DNA of 48,293 nt from Sulfuriferula multivorans (lineage in GTDB: Bacteria; Pseudomonadota; Gammaproteobacteria; Burkholderiales; Sulfuriferulaceae), in contig NZ_BGOW01000029.1 in NCBI RefSeq assembly GCF_003851125.1, positions 1 to 48,293 on the forward strand, in the 5' to 3' direction. The notes under the pieces are model-generated. The model did no database searches, was not told the origin of the DNA, and saw only the letters and a list, made by a program, of their open reading frames with translations. This document shows positions 28,302 through 39,634 of this stretch, piece by piece. Position 1 is the first letter of the stretch. Every line of letters begins with the position of its first letter. The position numbers were made by a program, and so were the translations under genes.

Positions 28302-28997
28302 CTACTCGAGCGCCAGCCTGTATCCAACCCCGGCCTCGGTAAGGAAGAAACGTGGCTGAGCCGGATTTTCTTCCAGTTTGTGGCGAAGCTGGCCCATGTA
28401 GATGCGCAAATAATGGCTGCTTTCGACGTGGGAAGGCCCCCATATTTCACGCAGAATTTGACGATGGGTCAGCATTTTCCCGGCATTACGGACAAGCAGT
28501 GCAAGCAGCCGGTATTCGATGGGCGTGAGATGCACCATTTGCCCACCGCGCATTACGCTGTGGTTGACTAGGTCGACACGCACCCCGCCAAACTCAACGA
28601 CAGTCGCGCCTGCTGCGCCCGTCTTCTGGTGGCGCCTGAGCGCAACCCGTACCCGTGCCAACAACTCCCCAACGCCGAAAGGTTTGGTCAGATAATCGTC
28701 CGCGCCGGCATCCAGCGCCGCAATCTTGTCCATCTCGTGGGATCTTGCCGACAACACGATGATGGGCAGTTCCGACCAGCCCCGTAGATCGCGGATGAAC
28801 TCGATGCCATCGCAGTCCGGCAGCCCCAGGTCAAGAATGACGAGGTCCGGTTTGCGCGTGCCTGCTTCGATCAACCCCTGCCGCACTGTTTCGGCCTCGT
28901 AGACCTGCCAGCCCTCAGCTTCGAGTGCGTCTCGCACAAAACGACGAATTTGTTTCTCGTCCTCAACGAGGATGGCGATGGGTGTGATCTCGTTCAT
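28302..28997 (-). CDS. kdpE: Response regulator of potassium transport
   Basis: A 231-aa OmpR-family response regulator, the partner of KdpD. The receiver domain has the acidic pair in VEDEKQ, the phospho-acceptor Asp56 in LVILDLGLPDCDG, the Ser in IIVLSARS, and the Lys in DDYLTKPFGVGEL. The C-terminal winged helix includes HLTPIEYRLLALLVRNAGKMLTHRQILREIWG. It overlaps the end of kdpD by 4 bases (ATGA), implying coupling. Last gene of the kdp unit. Confidence 0.96.
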   Translation of the reverse strand: MNEITPIAILVEDEKQIRRFVRDALEAEGWQVYEAETVRQGLIEAGTRKPDLVILDLGLPDCDGIEFIRDLRGWSELPIIVLSARSHEMDKIAALDAGADDYLTKPFGVGELLARVRVALRRHQKTGAAGATVVEFGGVRVDLVNHSVMRGGQMVHLTPIEYRLLALLVRNAGKMLTHRQILREIWGPSHVESSHYLRIYMGQLRHKLEENPAQPRFFLTEAGVGYRLALE

Positions 28998-31726
28998 TCT
29001 GGCTTTGGCCCCGCGTGTTCCGGACGCTCATCTTCGAGGAAGTCAGTGAGCGTCGGCGGCATGCCGCGCGGCAGCGTGAATATGAAACGGGCGCCACCCG
29101 CGGGAATGTTTTCCGCCCAGATGCGCCCTTTGTGGGCCTCGACGATGGCGCGGCAGATGGCCAGCCCCAAGCCCACACCTGGCGTTACCGACTCCCTTTC
29201 GCCGCGCGTGAATTTCTCGAATATCGCTTCTTCTTTTCCCGGTGGCAATCCCGGCCCATTGTCGCTGACCGAAATCTGGACTTCATAGCCTTCAATGCGC
29301 GCCTCGACCCGGATCTCGCTGCCCGGCGGCGTATATTTCGCTGCGTTTTCGAGTAGATTGCAAAACACGCGCTCGATCAGCACCGCGTCGAATTCCAGCA
29401 GTGGAAGGTCCGGAGGCAGCGCAACATGTATCCGGTGGCTGGACAATTGCTGTTCGCGTGCCTTGAGCGCGCTGCCGACCACCTCTTCCAGCGGCTGCCA
29501 TTGCCGGTTGAGTTTGACGTCGCCTGCCTGCAGGCGGGCCATATCCAGCAGGTTATTGACCAGCGCGTTCATGCGGAAGGCTTGCTCCCGAATCGCGCCG
29601 GCCATTTCGAACTGCGCCCCGTTGAGCGCCGGTTTGGTGAGGGTGAGCGCATCAGCCAGGCCGACAAGGGCAGTCAGCGGCGTGCGCAAGTCGTGCGACA
29701 AAGCAGATAGCACTGAATTACGCAGCCGTTCGGACTCGATCCTCAGCGTCGCCTCCTGTGCCACCTGGATGTAATGGACGCGCTCCAGAGCAGTAGCAAT
29801 CAGCGCGGCAAATGCATCCAGTTGGCGCCGCTGCTCCGGGATCATCAGCCAGCGCGGATTGATCGGCTCCACTGCCAGAACACCCCGCGTGCGCATCGGC
29901 GCAATCAGCGGCAAGTACAGCATTGGGCTGCCTGGTAAAGTGTCCGTGCCGAAACCGGCAGGCTCCGCATGATCAAAAGACCACTGGGCAATCCCATAGT
30001 CGATGGCGGAAACCGGTCCTGCATCATCGATCATTACAGGTGCTTGCAGCTTGTCGTGTTCGTCCGCCAGCAGAACACCCACCTTGACGCCGAAGGTGCT
30101 TTCAACAAACTTGTGGCTGAGGACAATAATCTGCTCCGGGAGCAATACTGCGGAAAGGTCCCGGGCCATTTCATAAAGCGCCCGCAGGCGCGACTCGCGT
30201 TGTGATGCCACACGTGCCTGATATTGGAGACTGGCAGTCAACTGGCCGATAATGAGCGCCACCGAAAGCATCACCGCAAACGTCAGCAGGTACTGCACAT
30301 CGCTGACGGCGAACGACAGACGCGGCGGAACCAGAAAAAAATCGAACAGCGCAACGCTTACAAAGGAAGCCATAACAGCCGGGCCGCGTCCGAATCTGAC
30401 TGCCACGAGGACCACGGCGAGCAGGAAAAGCATGACAACGTTAGCGAGATCGAAATAAGGCAGCACCTGGGTAGCCAGCACCGTCGTGGCCGCGCAGACA
30501 GCCACTGCCCAGACATAGGATGGCCAGGACGTTCCGGAGCCCTCACGCCATACGCGTCGTTCTGCCGGACTCCTCAGGCGATCCTCAGGCGATTCCTGTG
30601 CAATCTGGATCACATCCATATCCGACGACAATTGACCGATCCGGTCCGCAAAGGAACGTTTCCATGGCAGCCAGCTTTTCACGGAGTCCCGCCCGACGAT
30701 GATCTTGCCAAGATTGTGACTGCGCGCATAGTCGACGACTGTCTCAGCCACATCCTGGCCGGCCAGGGTGGCAGTGTTGGCCCCCAATTCGTGGGCCAGT
30801 CGAAGCGTACTCAGGATACGTGCGCGTTCGGCTTCGGGAAGGCGCTGCAGCCGTGGGGTTTCCACGTACACAGCGTGCCAGTCCACATCGAGTTGGCTGG
30901 CGATGCGACTTGCGCTGCGCACGATTTTTTTCGAACCCCGATGCGGCCCCACACACACCAGCAAAGACCCCTTGGTCTGCCACACGGTCTCGATGGATTG
31001 CTCCAGCCGGTACGTGCGCATCTGATCGTCGACGCGGTCGGCAGTCCGCCGCAGCGAGAGTTCGCGCAGGGCGATCAGGTTGCCTTTGCGGAAGAAGTTC
31101 CGTATCGCTCCTTCGGCCTGCTGGGGCAGGTAGACCTTGCCCTCCTTGAGCCGCTGCAGCAGCTCGTCAGGCGTAATGTCAACCAGAACCACCTCGTCGG
31201 CCTGATCAAACGCCTTGTCCGGTACCGTTTCCTGCACGCGGATGCCGGTGATACTCCCCACAATGTCGTTGAGCGTTTCCAGATGCTGGACGTTGACTGT
31301 GGTCAACACATCAATGCCTGCAGCAAGGAGTTCCTCAATATCCTGCCAGCGCTTTGGGTGACGTGAGCCCTCGACGTTCGAGTGGGCCAGTTCGTCTACC
31401 AGGATAAGCGCCGGTTTGCGTTTGAGGGCACCGTCAAGGTCGAATTCACGCAAGATTTTTCCGCGATATTCAACCTCTCTGAGAGGCAGCACCTCCAGCC
31501 CATCCAGCAACGCCATTGTCTCGGATCTGCCGTGGGTTTCGACGATGCCAACCACCACATCACGTCCCTGGGCCCGGAGTTGGCGGGCTGCCGACAGCAT
31601 CGAATAGGTTTTCCCGACACCAGCGGATGCGCCAAAGAATATCTTGAGCTTGCCCCGCTGGGCTTTCTCTTCCTCGCGCAGTATTTTGTCGAGGAGCGCA
31701 TCTGGATTGGGGCGTTGATCGGTCAT
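28994..31726 (-). CDS. kdpD: Sensor histidine kinase of potassium transport
   Basis: A 910-aa membrane kinase. The cytosolic N-terminus carries the KdpD domain with Walker A GASAGVGKT (residues 32-40) and a universal-stress-like domain (about 250-370). Four membrane helices (DUF4118, about 400-500) follow, then a GAF-like domain and a kinase core with the H-box ALSHDLRTPLTALVG (His about 674). The ATP lid motifs are DNGPGLPPG and GVGLGLAICRAIVEAHKG. It responds to K+ limitation and osmotic state and phosphorylates KdpE. It starts 30 bp after kdpC and overlaps kdpE. Confidence 0.96.
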   Translation of the reverse strand: MTDQRPNPDALLDKILREEEKAQRGKLKIFFGASAGVGKTYSMLSAARQLRAQGRDVVVGIVETHGRSETMALLDGLEVLPLREVEYRGKILREFDLDGALKRKPALILVDELAHSNVEGSRHPKRWQDIEELLAAGIDVLTTVNVQHLETLNDIVGSITGIRVQETVPDKAFDQADEVVLVDITPDELLQRLKEGKVYLPQQAEGAIRNFFRKGNLIALRELSLRRTADRVDDQMRTYRLEQSIETVWQTKGSLLVCVGPHRGSKKIVRSASRIASQLDVDWHAVYVETPRLQRLPEAERARILSTLRLAHELGANTATLAGQDVAETVVDYARSHNLGKIIVGRDSVKSWLPWKRSFADRIGQLSSDMDVIQIAQESPEDRLRSPAERRVWREGSGTSWPSYVWAVAVCAATTVLATQVLPYFDLANVVMLFLLAVVLVAVRFGRGPAVMASFVSVALFDFFLVPPRLSFAVSDVQYLLTFAVMLSVALIIGQLTASLQYQARVASQRESRLRALYEMARDLSAVLLPEQIIVLSHKFVESTFGVKVGVLLADEHDKLQAPVMIDDAGPVSAIDYGIAQWSFDHAEPAGFGTDTLPGSPMLYLPLIAPMRTRGVLAVEPINPRWLMIPEQRRQLDAFAALIATALERVHYIQVAQEATLRIESERLRNSVLSALSHDLRTPLTALVGLADALTLTKPALNGAQFEMAGAIREQAFRMNALVNNLLDMARLQAGDVKLNRQWQPLEEVVGSALKAREQQLSSHRIHVALPPDLPLLEFDAVLIERVFCNLLENAAKYTPPGSEIRVEARIEGYEVQISVSDNGPGLPPGKEEAIFEKFTRGERESVTPGVGLGLAICRAIVEAHKGRIWAENIPAGGARFIFTLPRGMPPTLTDFLEDERPEHAGPKPE

Positions 31727-31756
31727 GTTAATCAGTATAAAGCGATATCCATCCCG

Positions 31757-32329
31757 TCAATGTAGTGCGCTCAGCGCCAGATTGAGCTGCAACACATTCA
31801 CCCGTGGCTCACCCAATACGCCAAGCTGGCGGTCCTCGGTATGCTGTCGCACCAGCCGGCGTACTTCCTTGACAGGCAAGCCCCGCACCCGGGCCACACG
31901 CTGCACCTGATATTCCGCTGCGGCCGGGCTGATCTGAGGGTCGAGACCGCTGCCGGAAGCGGTGACGAGGTCCACCGGGATCGGTGCGGTATTGCCGGGG
32001 TCGGCATCGCGCAAGGCTTTCACCCTGGCTTTGACAGCATCGATCAAGGCCGGATTGGTCGGCCCCAGGTTGGAGCCGCTGGATGCGGCAGCGTTATCAG
32101 GCATAGGCCCCGTGGCTGAGGGGCGGCCCCAGAAATACTTGGGGTCGCTGAAGTTCTGGCCGATCAGTGCCGAGCCCATTGGCCTGCCGTCTTTCATGAT
32201 CAGGCTGCCATTCGCCTGTTCTGGCATGAGCCCCTGGGCAATACCCGTTACGACGAGCGGGTAGGCGATGCCGGTGATCAGCGTGAGAACGAGGAAACTG
32301 ATAATGGCTGGTTTAAGTTCTTTTAGCAT
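31757..32329 (-). CDS. kdpC: Potassium-transporting ATPase subunit C
   Basis: A 190-aa membrane-anchored subunit of the KdpFABC pump. One N-terminal transmembrane helix ([25 protein letters not shown]) precedes the conserved periplasmic parts: [39 protein letters not shown] and [15 protein letters not shown] lies six bases before the ATG. It sits between kdpB and kdpD with short gaps. Confidence 0.96.
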   Translation of the reverse strand: MLKELKPAIISFLVLTLITGIAYPLVVTGIAQGLMPEQANGSLIMKDGRPMGSALIGQNFSDPKYFWGRPSATGPMPDNAAASSGSNLGPTNPALIDAVKARVKALRDADPGNTAPIPVDLVTASGSGLDPQISPAAAEYQVQRVARVRGLPVKEVRRLVRQHTEDRQLGVLGEPRVNVLQLNLALSALH

Positions 32330-32344
32330 GGCAATTCCTTTCCA

Positions 32345-34417
<2,073 letters not shown>

Positions 34418-34442
34418 ATCAATTCTCCTAAACAGCCCGCAA

Positions 34443-36251
34443 TTAATGCGCGCCGATCATGGTCAGGTGCTCGACAATTGGACCAAGGCCCAACGCTGGC
34501 ACGAAGGTCAGCGCCCCAACCAGAATCACTGTGCCGATCAACAGCCCGACAAATATCGGGGTATGGGTGTGCATGGTTCCTGCCCCCTCCGGAATGCGCT
34601 TCTTCGCCGCCAGGGAACCGGCCAGGGCCAGCACCGGGATCATCAGCCAGAAGCGGCCAAACCATGCCGAGAAGCCCAGTGCGGTGTTGTAGAAGGGCGT
34701 ATTCGCGGAGATGCCGGCAAACGCGCTGCCGTTGTTGCCGACAGCCGACGTAAACGCATACAGAACCTCGCTGAAACCATGGGCGCCCGGGTTGAAAATG
34801 CTGCTCTTGCCTGCGTCCAGCATGACCGCCAGGGCCGTTCCACCCAGGATGATCAGTGGCGGGATCAGAATGACCAGGGATGCCATCTTGATGTCGAAGA
34901 CCTCGATTTTCTTGCCCAGGTATTCCGGCGTGCGCCCGATCATCAAACCGGCGATAAATACCGCGATCACGGCGTAGATCAGCATGACGTACAGCCCCGA
35001 TCCCACCCCGCCGAACACGACTTCACCGAGTTGTATTTGCGCCAAGGGCACCAGTCCGCCCAGGGGCATGAACGAATCGTGCATGCTGTTCACCGCACCG
35101 CACGAGGCGGCCGTGGTGACGGTGGCAAACAGGGCGGAGTTGACGATGCCGAAGCGGGTTTCCTTGCCTTCCATGTTGCCGCCGGGCTGGGTTGCGGAAG
35201 CGGTTTGGTCCACGCCCAGCGCAGCAAACGCGGGGTTGCCCTGCTGTTCCGAAATCTCCGCCACCGCCAGGAAGCCTGCGAACAACACGGTCATGGCGGC
35301 GAGGATGGCCCAGCCCTGGCGCGTATCACCCACCATGCTGCCGAAGGTGTAGCAAAGGGCGGCGGGGATCAGGAAAATCGCCAGCATTTCCAGGAAATTG
35401 GTTAACGGCGTGGGGTTCTCGAACGGGTGCGCAGAGTTGGCGTTAAAGAAGCCGCCGCCGTTGGTGCCCAGCTCCTTGATCGCTTCCTGCGAGGCAACCG
35501 GTCCAAGCGCGATGGTCTGCTCCTTCACGGTCATTTTTTCCGTCACCGGATTGCCGGTGGCGTCCTTCATCGGATTGCCAGCCGCGTCCAGCTTCGGCTG
35601 GTCATAACTGACGCCATCCACGAGGGGAACGGATTTATATTCCGAGAAGTTCTGCACCACGCCCTGGCTGACCAGCACCAGCGCGAGCAGAACTGACAGC
35701 GGCAGCAGGATGTAGACGATGCTGCGGGTCATGTCCACCCAGAAGTTGCCGATGGTTTCCGCGCTATGCCGGGCCAAACCGCGAATCAGAGCCACAAGGA
35801 CAGCCATGCCACTGGCGGCAGAGAAGAAGTTCTGTACTGCCAGAGCCACCATCTGCGTGAGGTAGCTCATGGTGGATTCGCCAACGTAGCCCTGCCAGTT
35901 GGTGTTGGTGACGAAACTTAACGTCGTGTTGAAGGAAGAATCCGGGCTAATCGCACCGAAATGCTGGGGATTCAGCGGCAGCAAGCCTTGCAGCCGCTGC
36001 ATGGCATATACCGCCAGCACCCCGAGCAGGCTGAACCACAATACGGCGAACGCATACCGGGTCCAGCGCATCTCCTCTTCGCGATTCACCCCGCACAGGC
36101 GGTAAAACAGATTTTCAGCAGGCGCCATCCAGCGCACAAACGCTGGCAGCTTGCCCTCGTAGACTCGCGCCATGTACCAGCCCAGGGGCTTCGTCAGGGC
36201 TAGAAGCACCCCGAGGAACAAGGCGATTTGCAGCAATCCATTCGCACTCAT
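34443..36251 (-). CDS. kdpA: Potassium-transporting ATPase subunit A
   Basis: The 602-aa K+-channel-like subunit of KdpFABC. About ten membrane helices are arranged as four pore-helix repeats. Selectivity-filter-like stretches are seen in [48 protein letters not shown] and [19 protein letters not shown]. The start overlaps the kdpF stop by 4 bases (ATGA). Confidence 0.97.
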   Translation of the reverse strand: MSANGLLQIALFLGVLLALTKPLGWYMARVYEGKLPAFVRWMAPAENLFYRLCGVNREEEMRWTRYAFAVLWFSLLGVLAVYAMQRLQGLLPLNPQHFGAISPDSSFNTTLSFVTNTNWQGYVGESTMSYLTQMVALAVQNFFSAASGMAVLVALIRGLARHSAETIGNFWVDMTRSIVYILLPLSVLLALVLVSQGVVQNFSEYKSVPLVDGVSYDQPKLDAAGNPMKDATGNPVTEKMTVKEQTIALGPVASQEAIKELGTNGGGFFNANSAHPFENPTPLTNFLEMLAIFLIPAALCYTFGSMVGDTRQGWAILAAMTVLFAGFLAVAEISEQQGNPAFAALGVDQTASATQPGGNMEGKETRFGIVNSALFATVTTAASCGAVNSMHDSFMPLGGLVPLAQIQLGEVVFGGVGSGLYVMLIYAVIAVFIAGLMIGRTPEYLGKKIEVFDIKMASLVILIPPLIILGGTALAVMLDAGKSSIFNPGAHGFSEVLYAFTSAVGNNGSAFAGISANTPFYNTALGFSAWFGRFWLMIPVLALAGSLAAKKRIPEGAGTMHTHTPIFVGLLIGTVILVGALTFVPALGLGPIVEHLTMIGAH

Positions 36252-36340
36252 GAAAATAGCTCCGGTTTAAGCAATGCGACGACGAGATACACCATCAAGC
36301 CTATGGCGACGATTGCGCCTAATGTGTAAATCCAGGTCAT
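36248..36340 (-). CDS. kdpF: Potassium-transporting ATPase subunit F
   Basis: A 30-aa single-helix peptide (MTWIYTLGAIVAIGLMVYLV..., ending ALLKPELFS), matching KdpF, which stabilises the Kdp complex. AAGGAGG lies six bases before the ATG. Its stop overlaps the kdpA start, and its start overlaps the stop of another 30-codon ORF upstream (ATGA at both junctions). Confidence 0.93.
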   Translation of the reverse strand: MTWIYTLGAIVAIGLMVYLVVALLKPELFS

Positions 36341-36429
36341 GACGGCCTCCTTAGCTTTTCGCAGCCATGGACAAAAAGGGCCGATAGCCCAAAAAAGACC
36401 ACAATAAGCCCGAGATAAAGTAAGTCCAT
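36337..36429 (-). CDS. 30-aa membrane micro-ORF upstream of kdpF
   Basis: An ATG at 36429, preceded by GGGGGA, opens a 30-codon frame that begins MDLLYLGLIVVFFGLSALFV. It has one hydrophobic helix followed by a basic tail (HGCEKLRRPS). The stop TGA overlaps the kdpF start as ATGA, so translation should be coupled. The purine-rich tail codons supply the kdpF ribosome binding site. Similar mini-genes occur before kdpF in other bacteria as far as I recall; the function is unknown. It could be a second small subunit or a translational leader. Confidence 0.72.
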   Translation of the reverse strand: MDLLYLGLIVVFFGLSALFVHGCEKLRRPS

Positions 36430-36452
36430 TTGATTTCCCCCAGTGAAGATTC

Positions 36453-36519
36453 ACTATAGGCATGCTAGATGGCAGGGGATAAAAATGGCCTAAAGATTGC
36501 GGGGAGATGTATAAAGATT
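36453..36519 (-). promoter_or_regulatory. Candidate kdp promoter with KdpE-like direct repeats
   Basis: On the minus strand a -10-like TATAGT (36453-36458) has no good -35, as expected of an activator-dependent promoter. Upstream lie two direct AATCTTTA repeats (36512-36519 and 36491-36498) exactly 21 bp apart, that is two helical turns. The T-rich then C-rich stretch between them (TTTATACATCTCCCCGC) resembles the E. coli KdpE site. No binding evidence beyond the pattern. Confidence 0.5.
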
Positions 36520-36572
36520 TCGTAAAAACAGCTGGGAGGGCGTAGACAGTCGCAGCACCAGGCACTAACGTC

Positions 36573-36644
36573 GATTTCACCAAGGCAGTGGCTGGCGTGG
36601 ATGCGATTGCCGAGGCGGGCTATATCCCGGTTCTGGTCGCCTGA
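36573..36644 (+). pseudogene. Internally deleted copZ remnant
   Basis: This stretch reads TKAVAGVDAIAEAGYIPVLVA followed by TGA. It matches the start and end of the copZ core with 27 codons missing between them. In intact copZ the octamer GGATGCGA occurs at 28140-28147 and 28221-28228, 81 bp apart; the remnant has just one copy (36599-36606). The first part of copZ with the MTCGHC metal loop is absent, so no chaperone is made. Similarity continues about 12 bp past the stop codon. Confidence 0.88.
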
Positions 36645-37498
36645 TTGAGGAACGCCAGCAATTTGTCGGCGTGGCGTTCCAGTTCAGCGGATGAATCATG
36701 CTCGCCGGGCAGGATCAGCAATTGCACGGCGTCACTGCTGCGTTGTGCATGGATTTCGCGAGCCTCGCTAACCGGGATAATAGTGTCGTCGCTGCCGTGG
36801 ACCAGCAGCACCGGGCAACGGATTCGGGTAATGGTATGACGCGGCGCGATGGCATCGAAACGATGACCGATGATGTGCTGCACATAGCGTATGACATACC
36901 ATCCGAACGGCATGTAGGGCACGTGACGGGCGGCCAGAAAGCGCCGCATCATGTTGGCCGGGTGAGAAAATGCCGCGACGCTGACCACGGCAACCAGATC
37001 CTTGCGGCGCGACGCCGCCAGCAGCACCGCGCCGGCACCGACCGAGTGCCCGAGCACGGCGATTTTTGCCGCATCCACTCCCGGCTGCTGCACCAGCCAT
37101 CCCAGCGCGTAATCCAGGTCTTCGGCAAAGCGCGGCAGCGAAGCAAAGTTATCGTCATCACTGCGCCCATGACAGCGCGCATCGAACAACAGCACGGCAT
37201 AACCCGCCTGATTCAGTGGTGCCGCCACCGGCAGCATCATCTCGGCATTGCTGCCCCAGCCGTGCAGCACCACCACTGCCGGAGCCCGCGCGTTATCGGC
37301 CGCGGGGATATACCAGCCGAACAGTTGTTTGTTGCGCGCGGCGGGGATGGAAACGGTCTGGTATGCCAGGCCGCGCAACGCGGGCGAGCCCTGCTCAGGG
37401 ATGCGCGGCGCACGCAGGCTGTAGCGGATCAGCCAGTTTAAACCTGCAATGACGAGCGCGATTGCCAGCAGGGTGAATGCAACCGATGCGAGCGACAT
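36620..37498 (-). CDS. Alpha/beta hydrolase, membrane-anchored
   Basis: A 292-aa hydrolase. The N-terminal hydrophobic helix (VAFTLLAIALVIAGLNWLI) should anchor it in the inner membrane. The hydrolase fold has the oxyanion stretch VVVLHGWGSNAEMML, the nucleophile elbow GHSVGAG, the acid in LVHGSDDTIIP and the His in LPGEHDSS. The substrate is unknown (BAAT/dienelactone-hydrolase-like). The last nine codons run antisense through the copZ remnant, so the native C-terminus may have been replaced. It lies 11 bp downstream of uvrB on the same strand. Confidence 0.88.
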   Translation of the reverse strand: MSLASVAFTLLAIALVIAGLNWLIRYSLRAPRIPEQGSPALRGLAYQTVSIPAARNKQLFGWYIPAADNARAPAVVVLHGWGSNAEMMLPVAAPLNQAGYAVLLFDARCHGRSDDDNFASLPRFAEDLDYALGWLVQQPGVDAAKIAVLGHSVGAGAVLLAASRRKDLVAVVSVAAFSHPANMMRRFLAARHVPYMPFGWYVIRYVQHIIGHRFDAIAPRHTITRIRCPVLLVHGSDDTIIPVSEAREIHAQRSSDAVQLLILPGEHDSSAELERHADKLLAFLNQATRTGI

Positions 37499-37509
37499 GT
37501 CTGTCAGGT

Positions 37510-39537
37510 TCAGTCGTGTTCCTCAACCCCGAACAGCGCCAGCTTGATTTTTCTCAGCTGGTCGCGCAGCTCGGCGGCACGTTCGAATTCAAGATTTCTG
37601 GCGGCGGTCAGCATGTCTTTTTCGATGCGCTTGAGGTCGCGGGTAAGGGTTTTTTCGTCCATCGCCTTGTAGCTGGCCAGGTTTTGCGCGGCCTTGAGTT
37701 CCTGACGTGCGCCGTCCATGTCGTACACGCCGTCGATGATGTCCTTGATGCGCTTGACCACGCCGCGCGGGGTAATGCCATGTTCCAGATTGAACGCAAT
37801 CTGCTTGTTGCGGCGGCGCTCGGTTTCATCCATCGCGCGACGCATCGAGTTGGTGATGCGGTCGGCGTACAGAATCGCGCGGCCATTGAGGTGACGCGCG
37901 GCGCGGCCGATGGTCTGGATCAATGAACGCTCGGAACGCAGAAAGCCTTCCTTGTCCGCATCGAGAATGGCCACCAGCGAAACCTCCGGGATATCCAGCC
38001 CTTCGCGCAGCAGGTTGATGCCTACCAGCACGTCGAATAATCCCAGGCGCAGGTCGCGGATGATTTCCACGCGCTCTACGGTGTCAATGTCGGAGTGCAG
38101 GTAGCGCACCTTGATGCCGTGCTCGGCCAGATAGTCGGTGAGGTCTTCCGACATGCGCTTGGTCAGGGTCGTCACCAGCACGCGCTCGCCCAGCGCCACG
38201 CGCAGGTTGATCTCGGACAGCACATCGTCCACCTGACTGGTCGCCGGGCGCACCTCGATCTGCGGGTCGACCAGCCCGGTAGGACGCACCACCTGCTCGA
38301 CCACCTGACCCTGATGCTGCTGTTCGTAATCCGCCGGAGTGGCTGATATGAACACGGTCTGGCGCATCACCCGCTCGAATTCATCGAAGCGCAGCGGCCG
38401 GTTGTCCATGGCCGAAGGCAGGCGGAAGCCGTAATTGACCAGGTTTTCCTTGCGTGCGCGATCGCCCTTGTACATGCCGCCGATCTGCGGGATGGTGACA
38501 TGGGATTCGTCGATAAACATCAGCGCATGCGGTGGCAGGTAGTCGATCAACGTCGGTGGCGGCTCGCCCGGTTTGCGCCCGGACAAGTGGCGCGAGTAGT
38601 TTTCGATGCCCTTGCAGAAGCCTAGCTCGTTCATCATTTCCAGATCGAAGCGCGTGCGCTGTTCCAGACGCTGGGCTTCCACCAGCTTGTTTTCCTTGTA
38701 ATAAAATTCCAGGCGCTCGCGCAACTCGACCTTGATCGCCTCGATGGCGCGCAGCGTGGTGCTGCGCGGCGTGACGTAATGGCTGGACGGATACACCGTA
38801 AAGCGCGCCAGCTTGTGCAGGATATGGCCGGTGAGCGGGTCGAACAGGGTGATGGACTCCACCTCGTCGTCGAACAGCGAGACACGCACCGCGTGCTCCG
38901 CACTTTCCGCCGGGAAGATATCCAGCACATCGCCGCGCACGCGGAACACGCCGCGCTTGAATTCGATCTCGTTGCGGTCGTATTGCATGGCGATGAGGCG
39001 TTGAATGGCGTCGCGCTGACCCAGCTTTTCGCCCTGGTGCAGATGCAGGATCATGCCGTGATAATCGACCGGATCGCCGATACCGTAGATGGCGGAAACC
39101 GTCGCCACGATCACGCTGTCGTTGCGTTCCAGCAACGCCTTGGTGGCCGACAGGCGCATCTGCTCGATGTGCTCGTTGATGCTGGAATCTTTTTCGATGA
39201 ACAGATCGCGCGCCGGCACATAGGCCTCGGGCTGATAGTAGTCGTAATAGGAAACAAAATACTCGACCGAGTTTTCCGGAAAAAACTCGCGCATCTCCGA
39301 ATACAGCTGCGCCGCCAGCGTCTTGTTGGGTGCCATGACGATCGCCGGACGCCCGAGCCGGGCGATCACATTGGCCATGGTGTAAGTCTTGCCCGAGCCG
39401 GTCACGCCGAGCAGGGTCTGGAATGCCAGGCCGTCGTTGATGCCTTCCACCAGTTTTTCGATGGCGGCTGGCTGGTCGCCGGCCGGCAAAAATGGCTGAT
39501 GCAGACGGAATGGACTATTGGGAAAAGTGGCAATCAC
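37510..39537 (-). CDS. uvrB: Excinuclease ABC subunit B
   Basis: The helicase-like damage-verification subunit of UvrABC nucleotide excision repair, about 675 aa. Walker A is [15 protein letters not shown], the beta-hairpin is in [12 protein letters not shown], the DEAD-box-like motif is FIDESHVT, and later helicase motifs include [14 protein letters not shown] and QTIGRAARH. The C-terminal UVR motif ([18 protein letters not shown]) binds UvrC. The start is uncertain. The frame is open to a GTG at 39588, and I prefer the GTG at 39537, which is nearer the family start; neither has a good ribosome binding site. Confidence 0.95.
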   Translation of the reverse strand: MIATFPNSPFRLHQPFLPAGDQPAAIEKLVEGINDGLAFQTLLGVTGSGKTYTMANVIARLGRPAIVMAPNKTLAAQLYSEMREFFPENSVEYFVSYYDYYQPEAYVPARDLFIEKDSSINEHIEQMRLSATKALLERNDSVIVATVSAIYGIGDPVDYHGMILHLHQGEKLGQRDAIQRLIAMQYDRNEIEFKRGVFRVRGDVLDIFPAESAEHAVRVSLFDDEVESITLFDPLTGHILHKLARFTVYPSSHYVTPRSTTLRAIEAIKVELRERLEFYYKENKLVEAQRLEQRTRFDLEMMNELGFCKGIENYSRHLSGRKPGEPPPTLIDYLPPHALMFIDESHVTIPQIGGMYKGDRARKENLVNYGFRLPSAMDNRPLRFDEFERVMRQTVFISATPADYEQQHQGQVVEQVVRPTGLVDPQIEVRPATSQVDDVLSEINLRVALGERVLVTTLTKRMSEDLTDYLAEHGIKVRYLHSDIDTVERVEIIRDLRLGLFDVLVGINLLREGLDIPEVSLVAILDADKEGFLRSERSLIQTIGRAARHLNGRAILYADRITNSMRRAMDETERRRNKQIAFNLEHGITPRGVVKRIKDIIDGVYDMDGARQELKAAQNLASYKAMDEKTLTRDLKRIEKDMLTAARNLEFERAAELRDQLRKIKLALFGVEEHD

Positions 39538-39634
39538 AGGTAAAATTCGCGCTTTCGTGTCATCAAAATAAACATTGCATCCTATCACGCCGGGTATTTG
39601 ATTCTGCCCGCATTGCCAGCCCTAAGGACCCAAG

